A stretch of DNA of 64,000 nucleotides from Falsiroseomonas ponticola (GTDB lineage: Bacteria > Pseudomonadota > Alphaproteobacteria > Acetobacterales > Acetobacteraceae), in NCBI RefSeq assembly GCF_016805305.1, contig NZ_JAERQN010000015.1, positions 1 to 64,000 on the forward strand. Reading direction: 5' to 3'. Of this stretch, positions 1-6,682 are shown piece after piece; positions within the stretch are counted from its first letter, which is position 1, and every line of letters begins with the position of its first letter. The translations under genes and the position numbers were made by a program. The notes under the pieces were generated by a model, which was not told the DNA's origin, ran no database searches, and worked only from the letters and a program-made list of their open reading frames with translations.

Positions 1-83
1 TCATGCGCAAACTCGTCGTCATCCTGAACGCCATGATGCGCACACGACAGCCTTGGGCCACCTCCAACCACCAGACCGCCTGA
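1..83 (+). CDS. IS110-family transposase, C-terminal end only
   Basis: The frame open from the window edge to the TGA at 81-83 reads MRKLVVILNAMMRTRQPW followed by a short tail. The RKLVVILNAMxR block just before the stop is the usual C-terminus of IS110/IS1111 (Transposase_20) transposases, which recombine DNA through a DEDD domain plus a serine-containing C-terminal domain. Only 26 codons lie in the window, so it cannot be said whether the upstream part is intact. The element must end between base 83 and about 114, where the dispersed repeat begins, so the IS appears to abut that palindromic repeat. IS1111-type elements are known to favour such targets. Confidence 0.72.
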   Translation, partial: MRKLVVILNAMMRTRQPWATSNHQTA

Positions 84-114
84 CCCCACCACGCCCAGCG
101 CAAGACGGTTGCTC
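84..114. other. IS end / junction with palindromic repeat
   Basis: This is a short non-coding stretch between the transposase stop and the first base of the repeat's A-linker (GGAACCCATGAG at 115). In intact repeat copies this place is occupied by a 9-bp flanking helix. Here the helix is absent and replaced by unrelated sequence, so the IS end probably falls in it. Confidence 0.4.
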
Positions 115-176
115 GGAACCCATGAGATTGGTTGGTGAAGGGAGGGGCACGGAGCGCGTTCCCGGCCTGCGGTCGC
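115..176 (+). repeat. Dispersed multi-hairpin repeat, copy 1, left (A) half
   Basis: A-linker GGAACCCATGAG lies at 115-126 and the 22-nt left stem arm at 127-148, starting ATTGGTTGGTG. Loop sequence follows to 176, where the Mu-like element begins. The arm is the exact reverse complement of 1886-1907, 1.7 kb downstream, which is the other half of the same repeat. The last five bases, GTCGC (172-176), are the target duplication. Intact relatives lie at 16760-16981 and 47395-47571. Confidence 0.88.
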
Positions 177-323
177 TGTGACCCGACAGATGGTCTTTCC
201 ATCCCGCGGAAACCGGGAAATGCCGGGATGGGGCGGGAGATATCGGGAAACCGGCCTTTAAGCTGAAAAAATTTGGTTTTCGCGGCTAAGCGGGTCTGCA
301 GGGGGCCGCCAGATGGTTCTTCC
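177..323 (+). other. Left end of Mu-like element with putative transposase-binding sites
   Basis: Three related motifs read inward: TGGTCTTTCC (191-200, 14 nt from the end), TGGTTTTCGCGG (274-285) and TGGTTCTTCC (314-323). One terminal site followed by two sites about 80-125 bp further in resembles the L1/L2/L3 arrangement of phage Mu. The motif itself is not the Mu MuA consensus. Assignment rests on position and on its match to the right end. Confidence 0.55.
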
Positions 324-557
324 TCGCCCAGTGGCCTGGCGAGCGCTGGCGCAGGGCTAACCCATTGAAGCGCCGTGAGGGCGACCCGCAAGGGTGTAAA
401 CGAAAGTGCCATGCCGTGCAGCCAGTTTACACCAGGCCTCAATCCCGCATGAAACCGCCAAAAAAACGCGGTTTCGCCCGCTCCAAGGCCCGAAGCCAGG
501 AACAGCGAGGTGTAAACTGGAAAGAAATCCTACTTCCGAAGGTCGTTCCGGCTTCGG
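324..557. other. Non-coding left arm of the Mu-like element
   Basis: No convincing gene is seen here. It holds an inverted pair of a 12-mer, CCAGTTTACACC (422-433) and GGTGTAAACTGG (509-520), with a third partial copy GGTGTAAAC at 393-401. It also holds an 8-bp hairpin GAAACCGC/GCGGTTTC (451-475) with an A-rich loop. The hairpin lies downstream of the repressor gene and could end its transcript. The 12-mers could be protein-binding sites. Confidence 0.45.
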
Positions 558-1304
558 CTATTCCTGGACGGTCCGCGGGCGGCTGTCGAAGGCGGCCCAG
601 AAGCGCCCGACGATGGCCAGGCGTTCGGCGTCGAGGTCCGACAGCCTGATGGGCGGAAACTCGGCAGCGTTGACGCTGCTGATCTCGATCTCGTCGCCAA
701 CCCACGCCAGTCGCTTCAGGCCCAGCTCGCCATCCAGCCGGATGCCGTAGATGGCGCGGCCCTGCGGCGGCAGGACAGTGCGCGTCAGGTCCAGGATGGC
801 GATATCACCGTCGCGGATCTCCGGCTCCATCGAGCGGCCGCGGACGTGGAAGCCGGCGAGCGCCGATATCTGCTGATGCGCTGACCGCACGGTCGCGAGT
901 GGCAGGTCGAAGTGCCCGATCGGCTCGCCCCATGGCCAGACGGTGCGGCCTGGACCTGCGCCCAGCTCCACCGGATAGAGCGGCACCCGGACCAGGTCGG
1001 CGGACGGCAGCGCCGTGGCATAGGGCGAGCTGCTGGTCTGAGGCCCTTCACCTGTCGCCAGCCATTCCAGCCGCACGCCGAGCGCGATCGCCAGCTTGGC
1101 AAGCTTGTCGGCGCCGGCGCGCGATCCCTTCAGGTACGCGTCGAGCAACGGCCACGAGATGCCGGCTTCGCGCGCGACCTGCGCACGGCTCCGTTCCCCT
1201 ATCGCCAGCCTCAATCGCTCCGCGAATGCCGGGTCAGGCGGCACCGCAGGCTTGTGCTTTCGCACCTTCCCTTCAGAAAGGCGCTTTACATCATCTAAAG
1301 CCAT
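558..1304 (-). CDS. Phage-type repressor, XRE HTH plus S24 (LexA-like) peptidase domain
   Basis: This 248-residue protein has an N-terminal helix-turn-helix (about residues 30-85, with AQVAREAGISWPLLDAYLKG) and a C-terminal S24 domain. The S24 domain carries the catalytic pair in GRSMEPE (Ser158) and GLKRL (Lys197), as in LexA, UmuD and lambda CI. Such proteins repress lytic genes and inactivate themselves by RecA-stimulated cleavage after DNA damage. An Ala-Gly pair at about 116-117 could be the scissile bond. The gene is divergent from the Ner-like gene with a 45-bp gap, which is the c/ner arrangement of Mu-like phages. The catalytic residues are intact, so a functional repressor is plausible although the element has lost its phage genes. 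Confidence 0.85.
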   Translation of the reverse strand: MALDDVKRLSEGKVRKHKPAVPPDPAFAERLRLAIGERSRAQVAREAGISWPLLDAYLKGSRAGADKLAKLAIALGVRLEWLATGEGPQTSSSPYATALPSADLVRVPLYPVELGAGPGRTVWPWGEPIGHFDLPLATVRSAHQQISALAGFHVRGRSMEPEIRDGDIAILDLTRTVLPPQGRAIYGIRLDGELGLKRLAWVGDEIEISSVNAAEFPPIRLSDLDAERLAIVGRFWAAFDSRPRTVQE

Positions 1305-1308
1305 TTAT

Positions 1309-1332
1309 ATCCTGTCCCTCGATTACAGGGAT
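1309..1332. promoter_or_regulatory. Possible repressor operator between c and ner
   Basis: In the 45-bp gap between the divergent starts, ATCCTGT (1309-1315) faces ACAGGGAT (1325-1332) as an imperfect inverted repeat centred on CCTCGATT. Its position between the repressor and ner suggests an operator. It is a single copy, so this is weak. Confidence 0.3.
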
Positions 1333-1349
1333 CAAGGGCGAGTTAGAGC

Positions 1350-1562
1350 ATGGTTCGTCGGCTGAGGCAGCCCCTTTCAAAGACCGACTGGACGGCCCTC
1401 GACTTCTTGATCGAGCTGCGTCTGCGGGGCCTCAGCTGGGCGTCGCTTGCCCGAAAGCACGGCATGCACCCCAACACGCTGCGCACGGTGGTCGATCGGC
1501 CCTGGCCGGGCGGCGAAAAGCTCGTTGCCGCCGAGTTCGGTCTTGAGCCCGCGGTAATCTGA
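1350..1562 (+). CDS. Ner/Nlp-like phage DNA-binding regulator
   Basis: This 70-residue protein matches the Ner/Nlp (SfsB) winged-helix family: RGLSWASLARKHGMHPNTL is the recognition region, and RPWPGGEKLVAAEFGLEPAVI follows the family pattern RPWPKGE...ALG..P..IWPSRY. In Mu-like phages Ner is the first early gene and turns down transcription from the early and repressor promoters. The usual WPSRY tail is missing: the stop comes directly after AVI. The next ORF starts inside this stop (TGATG at 1560-1564), so a frameshift or fusion at this point is possible. Confidence 0.78.
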   Translation: MVRRLRQPLSKTDWTALDFLIELRLRGLSWASLARKHGMHPNTLRTVVDRPWPGGEKLVAAEFGLEPAVI

Positions 1563-1756
1563 TGGAGCAGGTGAGAGCGGAGCTGCCGGTGGACGCCCTG
1601 GTCATCGGCGCCCTCATCCCGCCGCTAGGGCAGCCTCTCCGCGAGTTGGACGGCGACGCGGCGATCAGCTTTCTGGCAGCCGAGGCTAGGCCGACGCCGT
1701 CGGGGGTTCATGACGACCGGCCGGAGACCATTCGCGCGCTACAAGGGGTGCTGTGA
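1562..1756 (+). CDS. Hypothetical small protein of the Mu-like element
   Basis: This 64-residue ORF overlaps the ner stop by one base (TGATG), suggesting translational coupling. The sequence (MEQVRAELPVDALVIGALIPPLG...) has no motif I recognise. In full Mu-like phages this place is taken by small early proteins or the start of the transposase operon, so it may be a truncated early gene left by the deletion that removed the transposase. Codon use resembles that of the neighbours. Confidence 0.45.
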   Translation: MEQVRAELPVDALVIGALIPPLGQPLRELDGDAAISFLAAEARPTPSGVHDDRPETIRALQGVL

Positions 1757-1875
1757 TCGTATCCGGTATTGGGTCCTAACTGCCCAGGACAGTTTTCCGC
1801 GACGGGCCTGGTCCGCGGCTTTTGTGGCGGAAGAACCATTTGTCGCTCGGCGGAAGAACCAAACGGCGCGCTACA
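1757..1875 (-). other. Right end of Mu-like element with two tandem end sites
   Basis: Reading inward from 1875, TGGTTCTTCCGC occurs twice in direct repeat (reverse complement of 1850-1861 and 1827-1838) with a 23-bp period. Two adjacent sites of 22-23 bp spacing at the right end are how Mu R1 and R2 are arranged. The outer site starts 14 nt from the terminus, the same offset as at the left end. No gene is seen here. Confidence 0.6.
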
Positions 1876-1981
1876 GTCGCGCCGAGCCCCTCCCTTCACC
1901 AACCAATAACCTCGCGGTCCAGGGGGCCGCTGCCCCCTGGCGGGGGAGAGGTCTGGAGAGGGGCGAGCAGCCCCTCTCCAG
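1876..1981 (+). repeat. Dispersed multi-hairpin repeat, copy 1, right (B) half
   Basis: The target duplication GTCGC (1876-1880) is followed by five loop bases and the right stem arm (1886-1907), an exact complement of 127-148. Next come the B-linker AACCTCGCGGT, a 9-bp flanking helix (CCAGGGGGC 1919-1927 with GCCCCCTGG 1932-1940) and an outer 12-bp hairpin (CTGGAGAGGGGC 1953-1964 with its complement at 1970-1981). The outer hairpin ends seven bases before the stop of the GMC oxidoreductase gene and may act as its terminator. Confidence 0.85.
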
Positions 1982-1988
1982 GACCCAC

Positions 1989-3626
1989 CTACGCCGCCTC
2001 CGCCGCGCTCTCCCGCCCCCGGATGAAGTCGGCCGCGCGTTCGGCGATCATCAGGGTGGTGGCGTAGGTGTTGGCGGAGGGCATGGAGGGCATGATGGAG
2101 GCGTCCACGATGCGGAGTGATTGCATGCCGTGGACGAGGAGGCGGTCGTTGACGACGGCGGTCGGGTCCGTCTCCGGCCCCATGCGGGCGGTGCCGATGA
2201 GGTGGTAGGTGGTGCTGCCGTTCTTCTTGGCGAAGTCGAGGAGTTCGTCGTCGGACTGGGCGCTCGGCCCTGGCAGCGTCTCCCGTTCCAGGAAGCGGGA
2301 GAGTTGCGGCGTGTTGAGCATGCGGCGGACCAGGCGCATGCCGGCCAGGTGGACGCGGATGTCCATGGGGTCGGAGAGGTAGTTGGGGTTGATCTCCGGG
2401 TCCTCGAAGACGTTGGTGCTGCGGGCGCGGACCCAGCCCGTGCTTTCCGGGCGGTGCTGCCAGGAGCCGGCGGTGACGCCGGGGTAGTCGTCCAGGATGT
2501 AGACCTTGCCCTCGGCGTAGCTGCCGGGGGTGAAGACGCATTGCAGGTCCGGCTGGTCCAGGCCTTCGAAGCTTTTCCAGAAGACGTGGACGTGGGACGG
2601 GGCCGTCGCGAGGATGTTGGGCCTGCCCATCGCCCAGCGGGCGAGTTGCGCGCCGAGCTTCAGGCCGCGGCCCAATTGGTTCAGCGTCTCCACCCCCGGC
2701 TTGGCCCGCATCACGAGGCGCGATGCATAGTGGTCCCGGAAGTTGGAGCCGACGCCGCGGAGTTCATGCACGACGGGCACGCCGAGCTTGCCCAGAAGGT
2801 CCGCGGGCCCGACGCCCGAGACCTGCAGCAGCCGCGCGGTGTTGCAGGTGCCGGCGGAGATGATGACCTCCCGCCGCGCCAAGACGCGCTTCGGGGCCTC
2901 GCCCGGCCCGTGCAGGTATTCGATGCCGATGGCGCGCTTGCCCTCGAAGATGATGCGGCTGGCCCGCGCATTGGTGCGGACTTCCAGGTTCTTCCGCTGC
3001 ATCGCCGGGTGCAGGAAGGCGCGGGCGGCCGAGATGCGGCGGCCGTTCCTGATGGTGCGCTGGTAGTAGCCGACGCCGGCCTGGTCGCCGGAATTGTAGT
3101 CCTTGGCGCGGGGGATGCCGAGGCCGAGGCAGCCCTCGATGAAGGCCTCCGAGACCGGGTGGATCCAGTCCATGTCCGTGACGGGGATGCCGCCCTCGGT
3201 CTTGCCGCGAGTCTCGCCGGCCACGCCGATGCGGTTCTCGCTGCGGCGGTAATAGGGCAGGCAATCCGCGTAGCCCCAGCCGCGATTGCCGCGCTGCGCC
3301 CAACTGTCGAGGTCCGCGGGCTGGCCGCGATTGTAGATCATGCCGTTGACGGAGGAGCCGCCGCCGAGGGTGCGGCCCTGGGTGGTGCTGATCCGGCGGC
3401 CGCCCGTCATCGGGATGCCTTCCGTCTTGAACTGCCAGGTGACGCCGGGGTCGGCCAGCGTCTTCACGAAGCCGGCGGGCAGGTGGATGAAGGGGTTGCG
3501 GTCCGGCGGCCCGGCTTCCAGCACGCAGACGGTGACGCCGGGGTCGGAAGTCAGCCGGTTGGCGAGGACGGAGCCGGCGGCACCGGACCCCACGATCACG
3601 TAGTCGAAGCTCTCTTCACTTGCCAT
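1989..3626 (-). CDS. GMC-family FAD oxidoreductase (choline/alcohol dehydrogenase-like)
   Basis: This 545-residue protein starts with the Rossmann FAD-binding motif VIVGSGAAGSVLANRL near residue 10. It then shows the GMC signature 1 region (GRTLGGGSSVNGMIYNRG), signature 2 (SAGTCNTARLLQVSGVGP) and the C-terminal block YHLIGTARMG...SLRIVDASIMP, which carries the active-site histidine. The family oxidises alcohols, choline or polyols. The substrate cannot be read from sequence. The start at 3626 (MASEESFDYVIVG) puts the FAD motif at the usual place; the frame stays open upstream only as a GC-rich artefact. It is monocistronic, with the repeat hairpin just past its stop. Confidence 0.9.
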   Translation of the reverse strand: MASEESFDYVIVGSGAAGSVLANRLTSDPGVTVCVLEAGPPDRNPFIHLPAGFVKTLADPGVTWQFKTEGIPMTGGRRISTTQGRTLGGGSSVNGMIYNRGQPADLDSWAQRGNRGWGYADCLPYYRRSENRIGVAGETRGKTEGGIPVTDMDWIHPVSEAFIEGCLGLGIPRAKDYNSGDQAGVGYYQRTIRNGRRISAARAFLHPAMQRKNLEVRTNARASRIIFEGKRAIGIEYLHGPGEAPKRVLARREVIISAGTCNTARLLQVSGVGPADLLGKLGVPVVHELRGVGSNFRDHYASRLVMRAKPGVETLNQLGRGLKLGAQLARWAMGRPNILATAPSHVHVFWKSFEGLDQPDLQCVFTPGSYAEGKVYILDDYPGVTAGSWQHRPESTGWVRARSTNVFEDPEINPNYLSDPMDIRVHLAGMRLVRRMLNTPQLSRFLERETLPGPSAQSDDELLDFAKKNGSTTYHLIGTARMGPETDPTAVVNDRLLVHGMQSLRIVDASIMPSMPSANTYATTLMIAERAADFIRGRESAAEAA

Positions 3627-3773
3627 GCCGGCCTGTCCCAACCCTGTCGGCGCGCAGGATAGGGACCGCCGGCGGGCCCCGCAAAGATGGGGGGCGGCGT
3701 TCATCGCCCCGTGATCGGCCACGCGGGGCGGGGCTGGCGTGCTAAGGCAGGCGGAACCCTCCCCGGATACCCC

Positions 3774-4937
3774 ATGCCGCCCTGGCTTCCGCTTCTCCTC
3801 GGCTTCCTGACCGCCGTCGGCCCGCTCTCCACCGACATGTACCTGCCGGCCTTCCCCGCCATCGAGGCGGAGCTGGGCACGGGCTGGGGTGGCGTGCAGA
3901 TCACGCTGGCGGCCTGGTTCGTCGGCCTGGCGGTGGGGCAGCTGGTGCAGGGGACGCTGGCGGACCGGCTCGGCCGGCGCCGGCCGCTGGTGATCGGCAC
4001 GGCGATCTACACCCTGGCCTCCATCGGCTGCGCCCTGGCGCCGGACATGGTGACGCTGTCGGCCTGGCGGTGCCTCGCGGCCTTCGGCGGCGCGGCGAGT
4101 GCCGTCATCCCCCGCGCCATGGTGCGGGACCTGGCGACGGGGCATGAGGCGGCGAAGCTGATGTCCCGCCTGATGCTGGTGATGGGCGCCGCGCCGATCC
4201 TGGCGCCGACTCTGGGCGGGCTGCTGCTGGTGGGCGGGGGCTGGCGGACGATCTTCTGGGCCTCCGCCTTCTATGGCGCCGCGTCCTGCGTCCTGGCCTG
4301 GACATTGCTGCCGGAGACGCTGCCGCCGCATCTGCGCAGCCGCCGATCGCCACTCGGCATGGTGGCGGATTTCGGGCGCATCGCGACGGAGCGCGGCTTT
4401 ATCACCCATGCGGTGATGGGCGGCACGGCGATGTTCGCGGTCTTCGCCTTCATCAGCGGCGCGCCGGACGTCTATATCCAGCAATACGGCATCGCGCCGG
4501 CGCAGTTCGGGCTGCTGTTCGGCATCAGCGCCGCGGGCTTCATCGCGGCATCGCAGGTCAATCCCTGGCTGCTGCGGCGGCTGGGCGCCGCGCGGGTGCC
4601 GATGCTGGCGCTGCGGACCAGCCTGGCCGCGGTGGCGGCGATGGTGGTGATGGCGGCGACGGGCTTCGGCGGCTTCCTCGGCATCTTCATCCCCGCCGTG
4701 GTGGCGCTGGCGAGCACGGGCCTGGTCTTCCCCAACAGCGCGGTGGGGGCGCTGGCGCGCCATGCGACGCGGGCGGGCAGCGCCTCCGCCCTGCTGGGCA
4801 CGCTGCAATTCGCGCTGGCCGCGCTGGGGGCGGCGCTGGTCGGCGTGCTGAGCAATGGGACGCCGCTGCCCATGGCGGTGATGATGCTGCTGGGCGTGGG
4901 GCTTTCGATGCTGGCGGCGATGTTCCGGCCGCGCTGA
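3774..4937 (+). CDS. MFS multidrug exporter, Bcr/CflA family
   Basis: This 387-residue protein has about 12 hydrophobic segments. The N-terminus LLGFLTAVGPLSTDMYLPAFP is the hallmark of Bcr/CflA drug-proton antiporters, and ADRLGRRRPLVIG is the loop 2-3 MFS motif A. It likely exports drugs such as chloramphenicol, bicyclomycin or sulfonamides across the inner membrane in exchange for protons. The start at 3774 is chosen because the Bcr signature follows directly. It is transcribed away from the GMC gene and is followed by a small hairpin at 4951. Confidence 0.88.
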   Translation: MPPWLPLLLGFLTAVGPLSTDMYLPAFPAIEAELGTGWGGVQITLAAWFVGLAVGQLVQGTLADRLGRRRPLVIGTAIYTLASIGCALAPDMVTLSAWRCLAAFGGAASAVIPRAMVRDLATGHEAAKLMSRLMLVMGAAPILAPTLGGLLLVGGGWRTIFWASAFYGAASCVLAWTLLPETLPPHLRSRRSPLGMVADFGRIATERGFITHAVMGGTAMFAVFAFISGAPDVYIQQYGIAPAQFGLLFGISAAGFIAASQVNPWLLRRLGAARVPMLALRTSLAAVAAMVVMAATGFGGFLGIFIPAVVALASTGLVFPNSAVGALARHATRAGSASALLGTLQFALAALGAALVGVLSNGTPLPMAVMMLLGVGLSMLAAMFRPR

Positions 4938-4950
4938 TCGCGGCCGGGCT

Positions 4951-4976
4951 GTGGCTTTTGAGCCACTAACCCTTTT
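4951..4976 (+). terminator. Weak intrinsic terminator after the MFS gene
   Basis: GTGGCT (4951-4956), a TTTG loop and AGCCAC (4961-4966) form a 6-bp hairpin followed by a short T-rich tract (CCTTTT) 14 bp past the MFS stop. The remaining gap up to 5185 has no gene I can support. Confidence 0.4.
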
Positions 4977-5185
4977 AAGCCGATTATGCCGTTTATGCGC
5001 GTTTAGCACCGTTTTTCGCGTGCCGTTCCGGGGGTGCAGGCCCCGGCGGGTGGCCTCTGGACACAGGGATGGCGTTGGCGGCGAGGAACATAGCAGAAAC
5101 AACTGACGAAATGCCAGCGCTTTCGGGGGGCTTTGCCCCTGCCCTACCCGGCCCTACCGTCCCCGCCATCGCATGGGGATGGGTG

Positions 5186-6433
5186 ATGGCGGGCAAGCGG
5201 GTTCTGGTGGTCGGCGCGGGGATCGTGGGGCTGGCGCTGGCCTGGCGGCTGCAGCGCCTGGGCGCCGAGGTCGCGATCGTGGACCCGGAACCCCCTGGCG
5301 AGGGCGGTGCCAGCTTCGGCAATGCGGGCGCGATCTCCACCAGCTCCGTCGTGCCGCTGGCGACGCCGGGCGTGCTGAAGACGGTGCCGCGGATGCTGTT
5401 CGACAAGGCGGCGCCGCTGCACATCCCGGCCGGCTACTGGCTGCGGGCGGCGCCCTGGCTGGCGCGCTTCGTCGCCAGCGCCACCCCCACCAGCGTGGCG
5501 CGCGTGGCGAAGGCGCTGGACCAGTTGCTGCACCTCGCCACCGAGCAGCACCAGGCCCTGGCGCGGGAGGTGGGGGTGCCGGAGGTGCTGGTCTCCAACG
5601 GGCAGCTCTATGTCTATCGGGACGAACAGCAGCTGGCCAAGGATGCCTCGAGCTGGGCGATGCGGCGGGCGCATGGGGCGGAGGTCGTGCGGCTCGACCG
5701 CGCGGGGATCGAGGCGCTGGAGCCGGAGATCGGCCCGGCCTACCGGATTGGCATCTTCCTGCCGGACCACACGCATTGCGCCTCCCCTTTTCGATACGCG
5801 CAGGCGGTGGCGAGGGCCTTCCGCGACGCGGGCGGGGAGATCCGGCAGGACCGGGTGCTGGCGCTGACGGTGGCCGATGGCCGCGTGACCGGCGCGCAGG
5901 GCGACTACATGCACCACACGGCGGAGGAGGTGGTGGTGGCCGCCGGCGCCTGGTCCGCGCGGCTGGTGGCCCCCTTGGGCTACCGCATCCCGCTGGAGAC
6001 GCAGCGCGGCTACCACGTGAACCTTTCCGATTCAGGGCTGTCGCTGCAACGCCCGGTGATCCCGGCGGACCGCAAGGTGTTCATCACGCCGATGGAGGGC
6101 GCGCTGCGCGTGGCCGGCACGGTGGAGTTCGGGGGGCTGGAGCGCGCACCGAACGAGGAACGGGCGCGGCTTCTGTACGGCGACCTGACGGCGGTGTTCC
6201 CGCAGGCGCGGGTGGAGGGCGCCGAGGGCTTCTGGATGGGACACCGGCCCTGCCTGCCCGACAGCGTGCCGGTGATCGGGCCGGCGGAGCGGGTGAAGGG
6301 GCTGTGGTTCGCCTTCGGGCACGGGCATCTGGGGCTGACCGGGTCGGCGCCGACGGCGGAGATGCTGGCGCCGGCGATCATGGGACGGCCGGGGAATGCG
6401 GATATGGGGGGGTATGCGGCGGAGAGGTTTTGA
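5186..6433 (+). CDS. D-amino-acid dehydrogenase-like FAD oxidoreductase (DadA family)
   Basis: This 415-residue DAO/DadA-type flavoprotein has the N-terminal FAD motif VLVVGAGIVGLALAWRLQRLGAEVAIVD, the family element GGASFGNAGAIS, and the C-terminal block GFWMGHRPCLPDSVPVIG...GHGHLGLTGSAPTA. DadA enzymes oxidise D-amino acids to 2-oxo acids at the membrane and pass electrons to quinone. Related family members act on other amines, so substrate is uncertain. The start at 5186 (MAGKRVLVVG) puts the nucleotide motif at residue 5. The ORF runs open further upstream, but that part has no family similarity. Confidence 0.85.
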   Translation: MAGKRVLVVGAGIVGLALAWRLQRLGAEVAIVDPEPPGEGGASFGNAGAISTSSVVPLATPGVLKTVPRMLFDKAAPLHIPAGYWLRAAPWLARFVASATPTSVARVAKALDQLLHLATEQHQALAREVGVPEVLVSNGQLYVYRDEQQLAKDASSWAMRRAHGAEVVRLDRAGIEALEPEIGPAYRIGIFLPDHTHCASPFRYAQAVARAFRDAGGEIRQDRVLALTVADGRVTGAQGDYMHHTAEEVVVAAGAWSARLVAPLGYRIPLETQRGYHVNLSDSGLSLQRPVIPADRKVFITPMEGALRVAGTVEFGGLERAPNEERARLLYGDLTAVFPQARVEGAEGFWMGHRPCLPDSVPVIGPAERVKGLWFAFGHGHLGLTGSAPTAEMLAPAIMGRPGNADMGGYAAERF

Positions 6434-6583
6434 GGGGTGAAAAGCGAGGTAAGCACATAGGCACAACAGCTCTGTGCGAGGCCCATTTACCTTCACTGTC
6501 GGCTCTGAGTAATATTATAACACCGAGCTGCCCGGCGCTTCAAAGGTATCGACAAGTGCTTCTCAAAGCGTTCTAATGAGTGG

Positions 6584-6658
6584 GCGCTGGTCGTCTAGTG
6601 GTCAGGACCCTCGTCCCTGTGTCGAGAAACGGATGTTCGAATCGTCCCCGGCGCACCA
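6584..6658 (+). tRNA. Degenerate tRNA (tRNA-Glu-like body, CTG anticodon position)
   Basis: A full cloverleaf can be drawn by hand. The acceptor stem is GCGCTGG/CCGGCGC (7 bp with one G-T), the D stem GTCT/GGAC, the T arm GGATG-TTCGAAT-CGTCC, and the encoded end ACCA. The D-arm sequence TCGTCTAGTGG resembles tRNA-Glu. The anticodon arm (6610-6626) is abnormal: a T-T mismatch closes the loop, position 33 is C instead of U, position 37 is T, and the anticodon position reads CTG. It is therefore likely a decaying or island-borne tRNA gene rather than a normal translation tRNA. It sits at the entry of the AT-rich island. Confidence 0.6.
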
Positions 6659-6682
6659 ATCGAAACTTCATAGAGCTGAGCT

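Larger units (their letters stand above)
177..1875 (+). mobile_element. Mu-like mini-element (repressor + Ner, no transposase)
   Basis: This is a 1,699-bp insertion bounded by TGTGACC at the left and GCTACA at the right, that is TG...CA ends, and flanked by the direct repeat GTCGC (172-176 and 1876-1880). Mu-type transposition gives TG/CA ends and 5-bp target duplications. Both ends carry a related 10-bp motif exactly 14 nt inside the terminus: TGGTCTTTCC at 191-200, and the reverse complement of TGGTTCTTCC ending at 1861. The cargo is an S24 phage repressor divergent from a Ner-like regulator plus one small ORF. No MuA/MuB transposase, lysis or structural genes are present, so it is a deletion derivative or a non-autonomous element. 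Confidence 0.8.

Noticed and set aside
177..1875. Complete Mu-like prophage
   Set aside because: At 1.7 kb it has only the repressor, Ner and one small ORF. No transposase, lysis, head or tail genes are found.
115..1981. CRISPR-like interpretation of the repeated hairpins
   Set aside because: The repeats are far apart, inverted, and have no regular spacers; no cas gene is present.
1989..5102. Minus-strand ORF of 1,037 codons extending the GMC gene upstream
   Set aside because: The part upstream of 3626 overlaps the MFS gene on the other strand and has a composition of Arg/Gln/His repeats. The GMC protein starts normally at 3626.
6584..6658. Treating the tRNA as an attB with a matching attR downstream of the FRG gene
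   Set aside because: No copy of the T arm or acceptor end was found between 7468 and 8273, and no integrase gene is present.
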